A stretch of 41,787 nt of DNA from Terriglobia bacterium (lineage in GTDB: Bacteria; Acidobacteriota; Terriglobia; Terriglobales; Acidobacteriaceae), in assembly GCA_020073525.1 (NCBI GenBank), contig JAIQFA010000042.1, positions 1-41,787 of the forward strand, read 5' to 3'. The notes below the pieces were generated by a model that saw only the letters and a program-made list of their open reading frames with translations, was not told the DNA's origin and made no database searches. Position 1 is the first letter of the stretch; every line of letters starts with the position of its first letter. This document shows, one piece after another, positions 7,637 to 15,719 of the stretch. Both the position numbers and the translations under genes were made by a program.

Positions 7637-9751
7637 TTACTCCTCTTCTTCCTTCACCTCGCCCCGCTCGGCTTTGGCTTTCTCGATGATCTTGTCTTGC
7701 AGTTGTTGTGGGACGGTGTCGTAGTGGTGCATTTCCATCGCGAAGCTGCCGCGGCCTTGCGTCATCGAAGTGAGGTCGGCGCCGTAGGTTAGCATTTCGG
7801 CCATGGGCACCTCGGCTTTCACGATGGTGTTGCCGGCTTTGTTGTCCATGCCCTGGATGCGTCCGCGGCGGCTGTTGAGGTCGCCCATGATGGTGCCGGC
7901 GAACTCGTCGGGGATGGTGATCTCGACGTTCATGATCGGCTCCAGCAGCGTGGGCTTGGCCATTTCCATGGCCTTGCGGAAGGCAATGCGTCCCGCCATC
8001 TGGAAGGAGAGGTCGTTCGAATCGACGTCATGGTAGGAGCCGTCGTAGAGGATCACGCGGAAGTTCACCACGGGATAGCCGGCGAGATAGCCACGGGCGG
8101 CGGCGTCCTTAATTCCCTTTTCGACGGCGGGAATGAAGTTGCGCGGGATCGATCCTCCGAAGATGTCGTTGACGAATTCGAATTCTGCGCCGCGGGGCAG
8201 AGGCTCCATCTTGATTTTGCAGTCGCCGTACTGGCCGTGGCCACCGGTCTGCTTTTTGTGGCGCCCTTGAACGTCGGCCTTGCCGCGAATGGTTTCGCGA
8301 TACGGCACCTTGGGCGCCTTCAAGACCACTTCGGCGTGGTAACGCTTTTTCATCTTCGAGACGACGACTTCGATGTGCTGCTGTCCGGTGCCTGCGATCA
8401 GAAACTCTTTGGTCTGGGGATCACGGAAGAAACGCAGCATGGCGTCTTCTTCCATCAGCTTGTGGAGTCCGACGCCGAGTTTGTCTTCGTCGGCGCGGCT
8501 CTTGGGCTCGATGGCGAAAGTGATGGCCGGTTCGGGCAACTGGACGGCGGGATAGCGGATCGGGGATGCCTTGTCGCCCAGCGTGTCGCCAGTGAGTGTT
8601 TCTCGCAGCTTCGCGACGCCGCCGATGTCGCCCGCATGCAGTTCCTGGATCGGGACCATCTGCTTGCCTTGGACCACGGAAATGTGCGCGAACTTTTCGA
8701 GCGTGTTGCGGTTGTAGTTCTGCAGCGAGGAGTCGTTCTTCAGCACCCCGGAAAAAACCTTGAAGTAGGAGATGCGGCCGGCGAATGCGTCGGACAAGGT
8801 CTTGAAGACATAGACAGACGCGGGCTCGTTGTCGGTCCCTTTGCGGTCCGCCGGCTGGGCGCCCTCTGCTGTCCAGGCGGTAAGAGCATGATGTTCGCTG
8901 GCGGCGGGCGTGTAGTCCACGATGAAATCCATCAACTCGTCGACGCCGATGTTGCCCAGGCCGGACGTGAAGAGCACGGGGAAAAGCTTGTCTTCGCGGA
9001 TCGCTTCGTGCAGCGCGGGAACCAGATGTTCTTCGGGGATGGTGCCGGTCTCGAAGAACTCTTCCATCAGCGCGTCTTTGCCTTCGGCGACGAGTTCCAC
9101 CAATTTCTCGTGAGCTTCCTTGGCCACGTCGGCCATGTTGGCGGGGATAGGGCCTTCCTTGCCTTTGCCATTTCCGCCCATTTCATACGTGTAGGCCTTC
9201 ATGCGGACGAGATCGACGATGCCGCTGAGACTCTTTTCACTTCCGATGGGGAGCTGGAGCGGGGTGACGGCGCGGCCGAAGGCGTTCACGAGCGATTCGA
9301 GGACGCGATTGGCGTCGGCGCGTTCGCGGTCCATGCGGTTGACGACGATCATGCGCGGGAGGTCGACGTCGTTGCAATAATTCCAAACACGCTGAGTCAC
9401 AACTTCGACGCCAGCCACGCCGTCCACGACGACTAGCGCGGCGTCGACCACGGGCAACACCATCTTGGCCTCGTGGACGAACATATTGAAGCCGGGAGTG
9501 TCGAGCAGATTGATCTTGACCTTCGACTCCGGCTTGCCCCACTCGACGAAGGCGAGGCCGGTCGAGATCGACATCTTGCGGGCAATTTCTTCTTCGTCGT
9601 AGTCGGTGGTGGCGGAGCCGTCGTCAACGCGTCCGAGGCGGGGCGCGGCTCCAGCGGTGTAGAGCATGGCGGACACCAGGGTAGTCTTGCCGGCATGCCC
9701 GTGTCCGATGAGGGCAAGGTTGCGGAGATTGGCTGCTTCGTACACTTTCAC
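7637..9751 (-). CDS. Elongation factor G-like GTPase (EF-G paralogue)
   Basis: A 704-residue translational GTPase with the five-domain EF-G plan. G1 is GHGHAGKTT (16-24), G3 is DTPG (84-87) and G4 is NRMD (138-141). The C-terminal domain IV/V region includes GGHGQYGDCKIKMEPLP and GYPVVNFRVILYDGSYHDVDSNDLSFQMAG. The P-loop lacks the AHIDAGKT form of canonical FusA and matches the 'EF-G-like' group found beside a true EF-G in many bacteria. No str operon (rpsL, rpsG, tuf) is adjacent, which supports paralogue status. It starts at GTG with GGAGACAACCC upstream. Whether it acts in translocation, recycling or neither cannot be told. Confidence 0.9.
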   Translation of the reverse strand: MKVYEAANLRNLALIGHGHAGKTTLVSAMLYTAGAAPRLGRVDDGSATTDYDEEEIARKMSISTGLAFVEWGKPESKVKINLLDTPGFNMFVHEAKMVLPVVDAALVVVDGVAGVEVVTQRVWNYCNDVDLPRMIVVNRMDRERADANRVLESLVNAFGRAVTPLQLPIGSEKSLSGIVDLVRMKAYTYEMGGNGKGKEGPIPANMADVAKEAHEKLVELVAEGKDALMEEFFETGTIPEEHLVPALHEAIREDKLFPVLFTSGLGNIGVDELMDFIVDYTPAASEHHALTAWTAEGAQPADRKGTDNEPASVYVFKTLSDAFAGRISYFKVFSGVLKNDSSLQNYNRNTLEKFAHISVVQGKQMVPIQELHAGDIGGVAKLRETLTGDTLGDKASPIRYPAVQLPEPAITFAIEPKSRADEDKLGVGLHKLMEEDAMLRFFRDPQTKEFLIAGTGQQHIEVVVSKMKKRYHAEVVLKAPKVPYRETIRGKADVQGRHKKQTGGHGQYGDCKIKMEPLPRGAEFEFVNDIFGGSIPRNFIPAVEKGIKDAAARGYLAGYPVVNFRVILYDGSYHDVDSNDLSFQMAGRIAFRKAMEMAKPTLLEPIMNVEITIPDEFAGTIMGDLNSRRGRIQGMDNKAGNTIVKAEVPMAEMLTYGADLTSMTQGRGSFAMEMHHYDTVPQQLQDKIIEKAKAERGEVKEEEE

Positions 9752-9897
9752 GGGTTGTCTCCTTCCGCAGGCTTACGGGAAGGGTGCAGCGGCCCGGAAT
9801 AGGATGAGTACAGGGTACAGGCCAGCCCAACTACGCCTGCGAAACTTCTGATGCTAACACAGGGGTTGGGGGTCGAGGAACAGGCGCATGGGAATCG

Positions 9898-10017
9898 CAC
9901 GTAGGGACGGCCACCATCGGCCGTCCGGGCGAGCACCAGCCCGCCTAGGTTCTGCTTCGCTACCATAACTGCGGGGCTCTGCCCCGCTGGACAGCCGAGG
10001 GCGGCTGTCCCTACGCG
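9898..10017. repeat. REP palindromes on the 3' side of the RAYT gene (R7)
   Basis: A degenerate GTAGGGACGGCC...GGCCGTCC copy (9900-9930) lies beside a full copy: GGGGCtctGCCCC then GGACAGCCgagggcGGCTGTCC and CTACG (9971-10017). The CTACG end overlaps the stop codon of the transposase gene. The full copy is the inverse of the one at 10517. Confidence 0.78.
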
Positions 10018-10505
10018 GGCTTATCCGGACTATAGGGACTTTCTCGTTCCCGATACCAGAGCCAGCGATACTCGGTCCAAGTCGTGACTAGTCCTTTGCG
10101 AACGGGATTTTCCAGGATGTACTGGATCTTCTCATCCAACTTCTCGGATGACCTGAGAACGCGATCGAACGATTCTGTCTGCCAAACCTTGCCCATGCGT
10201 TCCAGAAGGCGATTGATCTTGTGGGCTGAAGCGCCCTTGATCGCGTCCATGATTTCAGCGAGGGAGAAAACCTCGCGAGCCTGTTCGTTGATGAGCGGCG
10301 CGAAGATCATATGAACGTGGTCGGGCATTACCACAACTGCATCCACATCGAGCTTCAGATGATCGTCATGGAGACACGATTCGAGCACGATATCACGGGC
10401 TGAAGCGGGGAGAAGCCACCGTTGGTAAGTGCAGAAAGTCAGGAAGTGGGGTTTGTTATCGCGTTGGAGATGAGGTAGCTTGCGCCGGTAGAAAGCTGCT
10501 GGCAT
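10011..10505 (-). CDS. REP-associated transposase (RAYT, Y1/HUH family)
   Basis: TnpA-REP proteins are single-copy relatives of IS200/IS605 transposases that nick REP hairpins. The 164-residue protein shows the HUH strand VVVMPDHVHMIF (H63, H65), the following WQTESFDRVLR segment and the YILENPVRKGLV helix (Y129). In many relatives a tyrosine lies in the WQxxYxD stretch; here that position is Ser-Phe, so which tyrosine is catalytic is uncertain. Full length and intact. It is flanked by inverted REP copies (9971-10017 and 10517-10564), and its TAG stop lies in the CTACG end of the left copy. Confidence 0.9.
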   Translation of the reverse strand: MPAAFYRRKLPHLQRDNKPHFLTFCTYQRWLLPASARDIVLESCLHDDHLKLDVDAVVVMPDHVHMIFAPLINEQAREVFSLAEIMDAIKGASAHKINRLLERMGKVWQTESFDRVLRSSEKLDEKIQYILENPVRKGLVTTWTEYRWLWYRERESPYSPDKPA

Positions 10506-10516
10506 CGGAACGTTTC

Positions 10517-10564
10517 GCGTAGGGACGGCCGCCCTCGGCTGTCCGGCGGGGCGGAGCCCCGCAA
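10517..10564. repeat. REP palindromes on the 5' side of the RAYT gene (R8)
   Basis: CGTAGGGAC-GGCC...GGCTGTCC then GGGGCggaGCCCC. It is the reverse complement of the copy at 9971-10017, so the transposase gene sits between outward-facing inverted repeats. Confidence 0.78.
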
Positions 10565-10631
10565 CTTCCGTTTATCACAAGGAGCCTGAACGCAAGTAGG
10601 GTACGAATTAGGACTGTACGGTAGTGGACGC

Positions 10632-10676
10632 TGGCGAGCTTCGCTCGCCTGGACAGCCGAGGCGGCTGTCCCTACG
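10632..10676. repeat. REP-type palindrome pair (R9) at the thrS 3' end
   Basis: GGCGAGcttCGCTCGCC then GGACAGCCgagGCGGCTGTCC and CTACG. The terminal CTA (10672-10674) is the thrS stop codon on the minus strand. Confidence 0.75.
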
Positions 10677-12621
10677 TTAGCGTCGCGCTTTTCTCTGCTA
10701 TCAGCTTCTTGATCTTCTCTACGAACTCTGCTGCGGCCATGTCCTCGGTCTTCTCTTTGCCTCGCGTGCGGACGTTGACTTTGTTGGCTTCGGATTCTTT
10801 GTCTCCGACCACCAGCAGGAACGGGACTTTCTGCATGGCATGTTCGCGGATTTTTGCGTTCATCTTTTCGTTGCGCGAGTCGACTTCCACGCGCACGCCT
10901 GCGGCCTTTAGTTGCGACGCTACTTTTTCCGCATATTCCGTATGCCGCTCGGCGATTGGGATCATCGCTACCTGCACGGGCGAGAGCCAGACGGGGAAGG
11001 CGCCGGCGTAGTGCTCGATCAGGACGCCAAAGAAGCGCTCGACCGATCCGTAGAGTGCGCGGTGGACCATGAGCGGCTGCTTGCGGGTACCGTCTTCGGC
11101 TACGTATTCGAGCTGGAAACGTTGCGGCAGGTTGAAGTCGAACTGGACGGTTGAGAGCTGCCATAGGCGACCGATCGCGTCGACCAGCTTGATATCGATT
11201 TTGGGGCCGTAGAATGCGGCTTCGCCGGGGATCGTCTTGTATTCGATGTTCAACTTCTTCAGCGCGCTTTCCAGGGAGTGGTTGGCGAGATTCCACTGCT
11301 CCTCGGTGCCGAGAAAGCTCTTCCGATGTCCCGGGTCCCAGGTGGACAGCTCGGTCTGGAACTTGTCGAAACCGAAGTCTTTCAGCACTTCGAGCGCGAA
11401 CTCCAAGCACCCGACGATCTCCGCTTCGATCTGGTCGGGAGTGCAGAAGATGTGAGCGTCGTCCTGGGTGAAGCCACGGACGCGCAACAGGCCGTGCATC
11501 ACGCCGGAGCGCTCGTAGCGATACACCGTGCCGAGTTCGCCGAGCCGAACGGGCAGGTCGCGATACGACTTCAGAGAATCTTTGTAGATCAGGATGTGGC
11601 CGGGGCAATTCATGGGCTTGAGGCGGTATTCGGCGTCGTCGAGTTCCATGGCGTCGAACATGTTGTCCGAGTAAAAGCCCTCGTGTCCCGAGGTGTGGAA
11701 CAGTTGGCGGCGCGCCACGTGCGGCGTGCAGACCAGCGAGTAGCCGCGGCGCAGGTATTCTTCGCGCATCCAGTCTTCCATCTCTTTGCGGATGATGCCG
11801 CCTTTGGGATGCCAGAAGATCAGGCCGGGGCCGGCGAGTTCCTGGATGGAAAACAGGTCGAGTTGCTTGCCGAGTACACGATGGTCGCGCTTCTTCGCTT
11901 CTTCGATGCCGGTGAGGTAGGCGTCGAGGTCCTTCTTCGAGAAAAACGACGTGCCGTAGATGCGCTGCAGCTGCGGGTTCTTTTCGTCTCCCAGCCAGTA
12001 GGCGCCGGCGATGTTGAGCAACTTGAAGGCTTTGATCTTGCCGGTTGAAGGCACGTGCGGGCCGCGACAAAAATCCTGGAACTTGCCGGTTTTGTAGATC
12101 GAAATTTTCTCATCGGGCTTGGTGAATTGCTCGATGAAGTGGCACTTCATGAAGTCGCCTTCACCTTTGAACTTCTCCAGACCCTCCTTGCGGGGCAGGA
12201 ATTCACGGGCGTAGGGCAGATTCTGCTGGACCAACTCCTGCATCTTCTTCTCGATCTTCTCGAGGTCTTCGGGCGTAAACGCGGTCGGGCGATGGAAGTC
12301 GTAGAAGAATCCGTTCTCGGTTGCGGGGCCATGACCAAGCTTGGTCTCGGGAAAGAGCTCGAGGACGGCCGCAGCCAGCAGGTGGGCGGAGGAATGGCGA
12401 TAGACTTCGAGCGCCTCCGGGTCCTTCTCGGTGAGGATGCGCAGGTCAGTGTCTTTCTCCAGCGGACGGGTTAGGTCGATGAGGTTGCCATTCGATTTGG
12501 CGGCTAGGGCAGCGTCGGCTAGACGTGGGCTGATGGACTTGGCAACGTCCAGGGCAGTGGTGCCCTTCGCGACTTCCTTGGTGCTGCCGTCGGGAAGTTT
12601 GAGATGAATGCTGTCAGACAT
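10672..12621 (-). CDS. thrS: Threonyl-tRNA synthetase
   Basis: ThrRS charges tRNA-Thr and edits Ser-tRNA-Thr. The 649-residue protein has a TGS domain (1-62), an editing domain with HSSAH (76-80) and FCRGPH (C185, H189), the class II catalytic core with MNCPGH (337-342, zinc ligand C339), motif 2 YRYERSG (367-373) and VRGFTQDDAHIFC, and an anticodon-binding domain from about residue 545 with VNVRTRGKEKTEDM near the C-terminus. Length is normal. The TAG stop is provided by the end of a REP repeat, so the last residues (ATLT) may be a repeat-derived change. I see no T-box leader upstream. Confidence 0.98.
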   Translation of the reverse strand: MSDSIHLKLPDGSTKEVAKGTTALDVAKSISPRLADAALAAKSNGNLIDLTRPLEKDTDLRILTEKDPEALEVYRHSSAHLLAAAVLELFPETKLGHGPATENGFFYDFHRPTAFTPEDLEKIEKKMQELVQQNLPYAREFLPRKEGLEKFKGEGDFMKCHFIEQFTKPDEKISIYKTGKFQDFCRGPHVPSTGKIKAFKLLNIAGAYWLGDEKNPQLQRIYGTSFFSKKDLDAYLTGIEEAKKRDHRVLGKQLDLFSIQELAGPGLIFWHPKGGIIRKEMEDWMREEYLRRGYSLVCTPHVARRQLFHTSGHEGFYSDNMFDAMELDDAEYRLKPMNCPGHILIYKDSLKSYRDLPVRLGELGTVYRYERSGVMHGLLRVRGFTQDDAHIFCTPDQIEAEIVGCLEFALEVLKDFGFDKFQTELSTWDPGHRKSFLGTEEQWNLANHSLESALKKLNIEYKTIPGEAAFYGPKIDIKLVDAIGRLWQLSTVQFDFNLPQRFQLEYVAEDGTRKQPLMVHRALYGSVERFFGVLIEHYAGAFPVWLSPVQVAMIPIAERHTEYAEKVASQLKAAGVRVEVDSRNEKMNAKIREHAMQKVPFLLVVGDKESEANKVNVRTRGKEKTEDMAAAEFVEKIKKLIAEKSATLT

Positions 12622-12773
12622 AGATGAGTACCTGTATTCCGCTGAATCTCTTGAGTTTAAAGGAGCGATTCGGGAGGGTCAAACGCGGTGGGCAACCATT
12701 TCAGCCCATTGCGGACACAGATCCCCTGGACCCAGCCCAAAACTTTAGTTTCGCTCTCCGGGTAAAAATGCGG

Positions 12774-12834
12774 TCACATGGGTAGTCACCTGGTCTGTAA
12801 TGTGATTTGCAAACCCCGTCGTCACAGTCGGGGT
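12774..12834. promoter_or_regulatory. Symmetric sites between thrS and the solute-binding gene
   Basis: In this divergent 283-bp gap TCACAT (12774-12779) faces ATGTGA (12800-12805), and a hairpin ACCCCG/CGGGGT spans 12813-12834. A further ATGTGA occurs near 12846. These could be operator half-sites; no regulator can be named. Confidence 0.3.
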
Positions 12835-12904
12835 CGCGGCTTGTATGTGATGAGGTGCACGCCCGAGAGCCGAGTTTCGCTTGTCGCGAATGGAGATTTA
12901 GCAA

Positions 12905-14104
12905 ATGCTGATTGGATTTCGACGGGAGATCGGGAAATGCGGGTGGATTTGGCCGCTGCTGATGGTTGGCAGTATGGTCACGCAAGCGGCGGCGCAGGCA
13001 CCGGGAGTTACTGAGGGCCAGGTGAAGATTGGCTCCTGCTCCGCGCTGGATGGACCCGCCCGCCAGCTCGGTCTGCAGACCGTGCTCGGAGCGACCGCCT
13101 ACTTCGACTACATCAACGAGCACGGAGGCGTGAACGGGAGGAAGCTGAGCCTGTCGTCGTTCGATGATGGCTATGATCCGGAGAGGACCGGCGCCTGCTT
13201 TGCATCGCTGAAACGGGAGAATGTGTTTGCGGGCGGCTTTTTCGTGGGCACTCCGACCGCCGCCAAGTATGTGCCGATGGCGGAAGCCGAGCACATGCCG
13301 GTGGTGGGCCTATTCACGGGAGCGCAGTTTCTCTATGAGCCGGTGAAGCACGAGGTCCTCAACCTGCGGGCGTCGTACAACGACGAGACGCGGGAACAGG
13401 TGGACAACCTGTGGAAGTCGGGCGCGCACAAGATCGGGGTGATTTATCAGGACGACGGTTTCGGCAAAGCGATTCTCGACGGGGTCAAGCTGGCGCTGAC
13501 AAAACACAATGCCACGCCCGTGGCTACCGGGTCTTTCGCACGCAACACACTTGATGTGGGACGGGGCATTGAAGCGGTGCTTGCCGCCAAGCCGGACGCG
13601 GTGATCCTGGCGAGTCCCTATGCACCTGCCGCCGAAATTGTGAAGCAGGCGCACGCGCAGGGCTCGCGGCCGCTCTTTCTAGCCGTCTCCTTTGTCGGCA
13701 CCGAAGCTTTTGTCGCCACGGCGGGAAAAGATGCGGAAGGAGTCGTCATTACGCAGGTCGTGCCCACTTATTACAATACCGATCTCCCCACCGTGAAGCT
13801 TTACCGCGAGTGTCTTGCGAAGTACATGTCGGCGACTCAACCCAGCTTCGTGAGCCTGGAAGCATTTGTGAACGCCATGGTCATCGCCGAGGGGCTGAAA
13901 CGTGCGGGGAAGAATCCCACGCGGGAGAAATTCATCGAGGCCATCGAGTCGATGAACGACGTCGATATTGGCCTGGGGCCAGCGGCGCATTTGCAGTTCA
14001 GCCCGCGCCATCATATGGGCCTTGGCCGGGTGTATCCGACCGTGGTGCGCGGCGGGAAGCCGGAAGTATTCAGCGACTGGGCGGTCGTGCTGGCACAGAA
14101 ATGA
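12905..14104 (+). CDS. ABC transporter solute-binding protein, Leu/Ile/Val-type
   Basis: A periplasmic ligand-binding protein of the branched-chain amino-acid/amide family (Peripla_BP_6 fold, 399 residues). The signal sequence is residues 1-31 (WIWPLLMVGSMVTQAAAQA). The mature start GVTEGQVKIGSCSALDGPARQLG is typical, as are AYFDYINEHGGVNGRKLSL, KIGVIYQDDGFGK and the C-terminal HHMGLGRVYPTVVRGGKPEVFSDW. No permease or ATPase genes are nearby, so the ligand is unknown and the partner must be elsewhere. A diverged copy of its last 15 codons lies at 15610-15654. GGAG lies about nine bases before the ATG. Confidence 0.92.
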   Translation: MLIGFRREIGKCGWIWPLLMVGSMVTQAAAQAPGVTEGQVKIGSCSALDGPARQLGLQTVLGATAYFDYINEHGGVNGRKLSLSSFDDGYDPERTGACFASLKRENVFAGGFFVGTPTAAKYVPMAEAEHMPVVGLFTGAQFLYEPVKHEVLNLRASYNDETREQVDNLWKSGAHKIGVIYQDDGFGKAILDGVKLALTKHNATPVATGSFARNTLDVGRGIEAVLAAKPDAVILASPYAPAAEIVKQAHAQGSRPLFLAVSFVGTEAFVATAGKDAEGVVITQVVPTYYNTDLPTVKLYRECLAKYMSATQPSFVSLEAFVNAMVIAEGLKRAGKNPTREKFIEAIESMNDVDIGLGPAAHLQFSPRHHMGLGRVYPTVVRGGKPEVFSDWAVVLAQK

Positions 14105-14105
14105 A

Positions 14106-14135
14106 ACAGCGGAGCTGCGCTCCGCAGGGCGGACG
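14106..14135. repeat. REP-type hairpin (R10) after the solute-binding gene
   Basis: CGGAGctgcgCTCCG followed by AGGGCGGACGA. The same module follows the duplicated 3' end at 15658. Confidence 0.65.
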
Positions 14136-14136
14136 A

Positions 14137-14198
14137 GGGAGCGGCCCCGAAAGACAATCTCTCGGGGCTCCCGTGGCTGTTTTATTCTGGAAAACAGC
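14137..14198 (+). terminator. Tandem terminator hairpins
   Basis: GGGAG-cgg-CCCCGA (14137-14150) pairs with TCGGGG-CTCCC (to 14172). A second perfect hairpin GCTGTTTT-attctgg-AAAACAGC spans 14176-14198. The first probably ends the solute-binding transcript; the second, A/T-rich on both strands, could act both ways. Confidence 0.65.
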
Positions 14199-14277
14199 TA
14201 TTAATTGTTACGACTCTTCTTGTGTCCGGCGTCGTTGGATGTGAGCGGCAGATACTCTCCTCTCAAATCCTGCGGCT

Positions 14278-15456
14278 TCACGGAGTGATCTCGTAGACCG
14301 TGCCCCAACCGTACCAGCCCCCGTATTCAGTCGTGCCGTAGATATTGCCCGCAGCATCCAGCACAACACTGCTACGTGGGCGGCAACCGTCACCTCCAGA
14401 ATCCTGATTGGATGGATTGAAGCTATAAACAACGGTGAACTTCCACTGGTTGTTCATTTCCGGAGAAAGCTTGAAAACGGTACCGCAACCCCATTCGCCA
14501 CCCTGCGAAGTTGTGCCGTAAAGATTACCCCCCGCATCAGAGGTTAGGCCCGCCATCGGGCTCCGGCCATCTCCACCGGAGAACGAGTGCAACACACTCA
14601 GTTGCCAGTGTTCGGGCTTTTGTTGGTTTTCGCTCAGCCTGTAAACCGTACCGCCGCCGCCTTTGCCTCCGGCGGAAGTAGTGCCATACATCGTTCGCGC
14701 GCCATTGACATAGGCCGTCAACAAGTCTCCCATCGGCGCGTAGCCGGCTTGTCGATCGGATGTGAAGCTGAACTTGTTGATCAGACCGTGCGCGCCGAGC
14801 CGATAGACGTTGCCTTCGCCCTTGCCTCCTCCGGATAGAGTGGTGCCGTAAAAGAAACTGTTGAAACCACCGATTGGCTTGGTCCCTTCGGTTTTCTCAA
14901 ATGAATACGAATGAAAGTTTCCATACAAATCTAAGAGAAAGACCGTACCTTGACCACTTGCACCTCCTGCAGAAGTGGTCCCAACGAGCCAGCCATCGCT
15001 CAAGCGCAGATTTGACCGCGGAACGCATCCGTCCGGCCCAGTGAAAGTATGGAGCGGGTTCCACCCCCATGGCGCCAACTCAAAAACGGTGCCACATTCC
15101 CAATCGTCATCGACGAAGCTCGTGGTCCCGTAGATGACTCCGGCATCATTAATAACGAGACCGCCCAGCGGTTCTCGCCCAACCGGGTCAAAGAAGTCGA
15201 ACCTGTGCACGATGTCGTAGTCCCAGCGGCCCTGGGACGGAGAGAGTTTAAAAACCAAACCGTCCGTGTAATCCGCACCGTCATAAGCCGCCACTCCGTA
15301 GAGGTTGCCAGCCCGGTCAAAGACGAGACCTGCGATGGGTGAGGTGCCGTCGGAACCGTCCATCTGGAAGTTGTGCAGTGATTGATAAGTTGCGGCTCGA
15401 ACGCTCATGACTGACGTGAGCAGTAAGATACACACGAAGATTATTTGTGGTCGCAT
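14278..15456 (-). CDS. Secreted GloVer tandem-repeat protein
   Basis: A 392-residue secreted protein built of repeated units of about 50-60 residues. Each carries a variant of G-x-L-Y-G-T-T-x-x-G-G...G-T-V-F-x-L (for example AGNLYGTTSQGGEWGCGTVF and GARTMYGTTSAGGKGGGGTVY) plus a LHSF/LHNF strand. This is the 'choice-of-anchor tandem repeat GloVer' family, often extracellular and abundant in acidobacteria; the molecular role is unknown. A signal peptide is evident (residues 1-21, RAATYQ). AGGAGATAG lies just before the ATG. It lies between two copies of a solute-binding gene 3' end, which suggests insertion or rearrangement. Confidence 0.88.
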   Translation of the reverse strand: MRPQIIFVCILLLTSVMSVRAATYQSLHNFQMDGSDGTSPIAGLVFDRAGNLYGVAAYDGADYTDGLVFKLSPSQGRWDYDIVHRFDFFDPVGREPLGGLVINDAGVIYGTTSFVDDDWECGTVFELAPWGWNPLHTFTGPDGCVPRSNLRLSDGWLVGTTSAGGASGQGTVFLLDLYGNFHSYSFEKTEGTKPIGGFNSFFYGTTLSGGGKGEGNVYRLGAHGLINKFSFTSDRQAGYAPMGDLLTAYVNGARTMYGTTSAGGKGGGGTVYRLSENQQKPEHWQLSVLHSFSGGDGRSPMAGLTSDAGGNLYGTTSQGGEWGCGTVFKLSPEMNNQWKFTVVYSFNPSNQDSGGDGCRPRSSVVLDAAGNIYGTTEYGGWYGWGTVYEITP

Positions 15457-15609
15457 GTCTATCTCCTGGGTAGATATCGCAGAGAGAGACCCGCGGGGAG
15501 GTCAAGCGGTCTGCCATCTCAACTTGTACTCCTCAGTCTTTCCGGTGACAGTGACCTCTGTATCAGTGGGTTGTGATGCGAACGTTCTGCAATCTACCGC
15601 AGAGCTGCC

Positions 15610-15654
15610 GCAAGCCAGAGGTATTTAGCGACTGGGCGGTGGTGATGGCGCAGA
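15610..15654 (+). pseudogene. Remnant 3' end of a second solute-binding gene
   Basis: In frame this stretch reads KPEVFSDWAVVMAQT, against KPEVFSDWAVVLAQK at the end of the intact gene (14055-14101). The following REP hairpin and GCGGACGA also match the DNA after the intact gene. The stop codon is lost and nothing upstream resembles the rest of the gene. I read it as the leftover of a tandem duplicate. Confidence 0.7.
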
Positions 15655-15657
15655 CGC

Positions 15658-15703
15658 AGCGGAGCTGCGCTCCGCGGGGCGGACGAATGCGTCCGCCCCT
15701 ACG
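15658..15703. repeat. REP-type palindrome pair (R11)
   Basis: CGGAGctgcgCTCCG then GGGCGGACgaatGCGTCCGCCC and CTACG. It follows the solute-binding remnant, just as R10 follows the intact gene. Confidence 0.75.
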
Positions 15704-15719
15704 TGGTTCTTGATCGTTC

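Noticed and set aside
8030..9436. 468-codon open frame antisense to the EF-G-like gene
   Set aside because: It lies wholly opposite a clear GTPase gene, shows only Val/Gly/Asp/Glu-rich low-complexity sequence, and arises from codon bias in GC-rich DNA. The same holds for long antisense frames opposite thrS (10439-12070), rpoD (40369-41760), folC, dnaB and amt.
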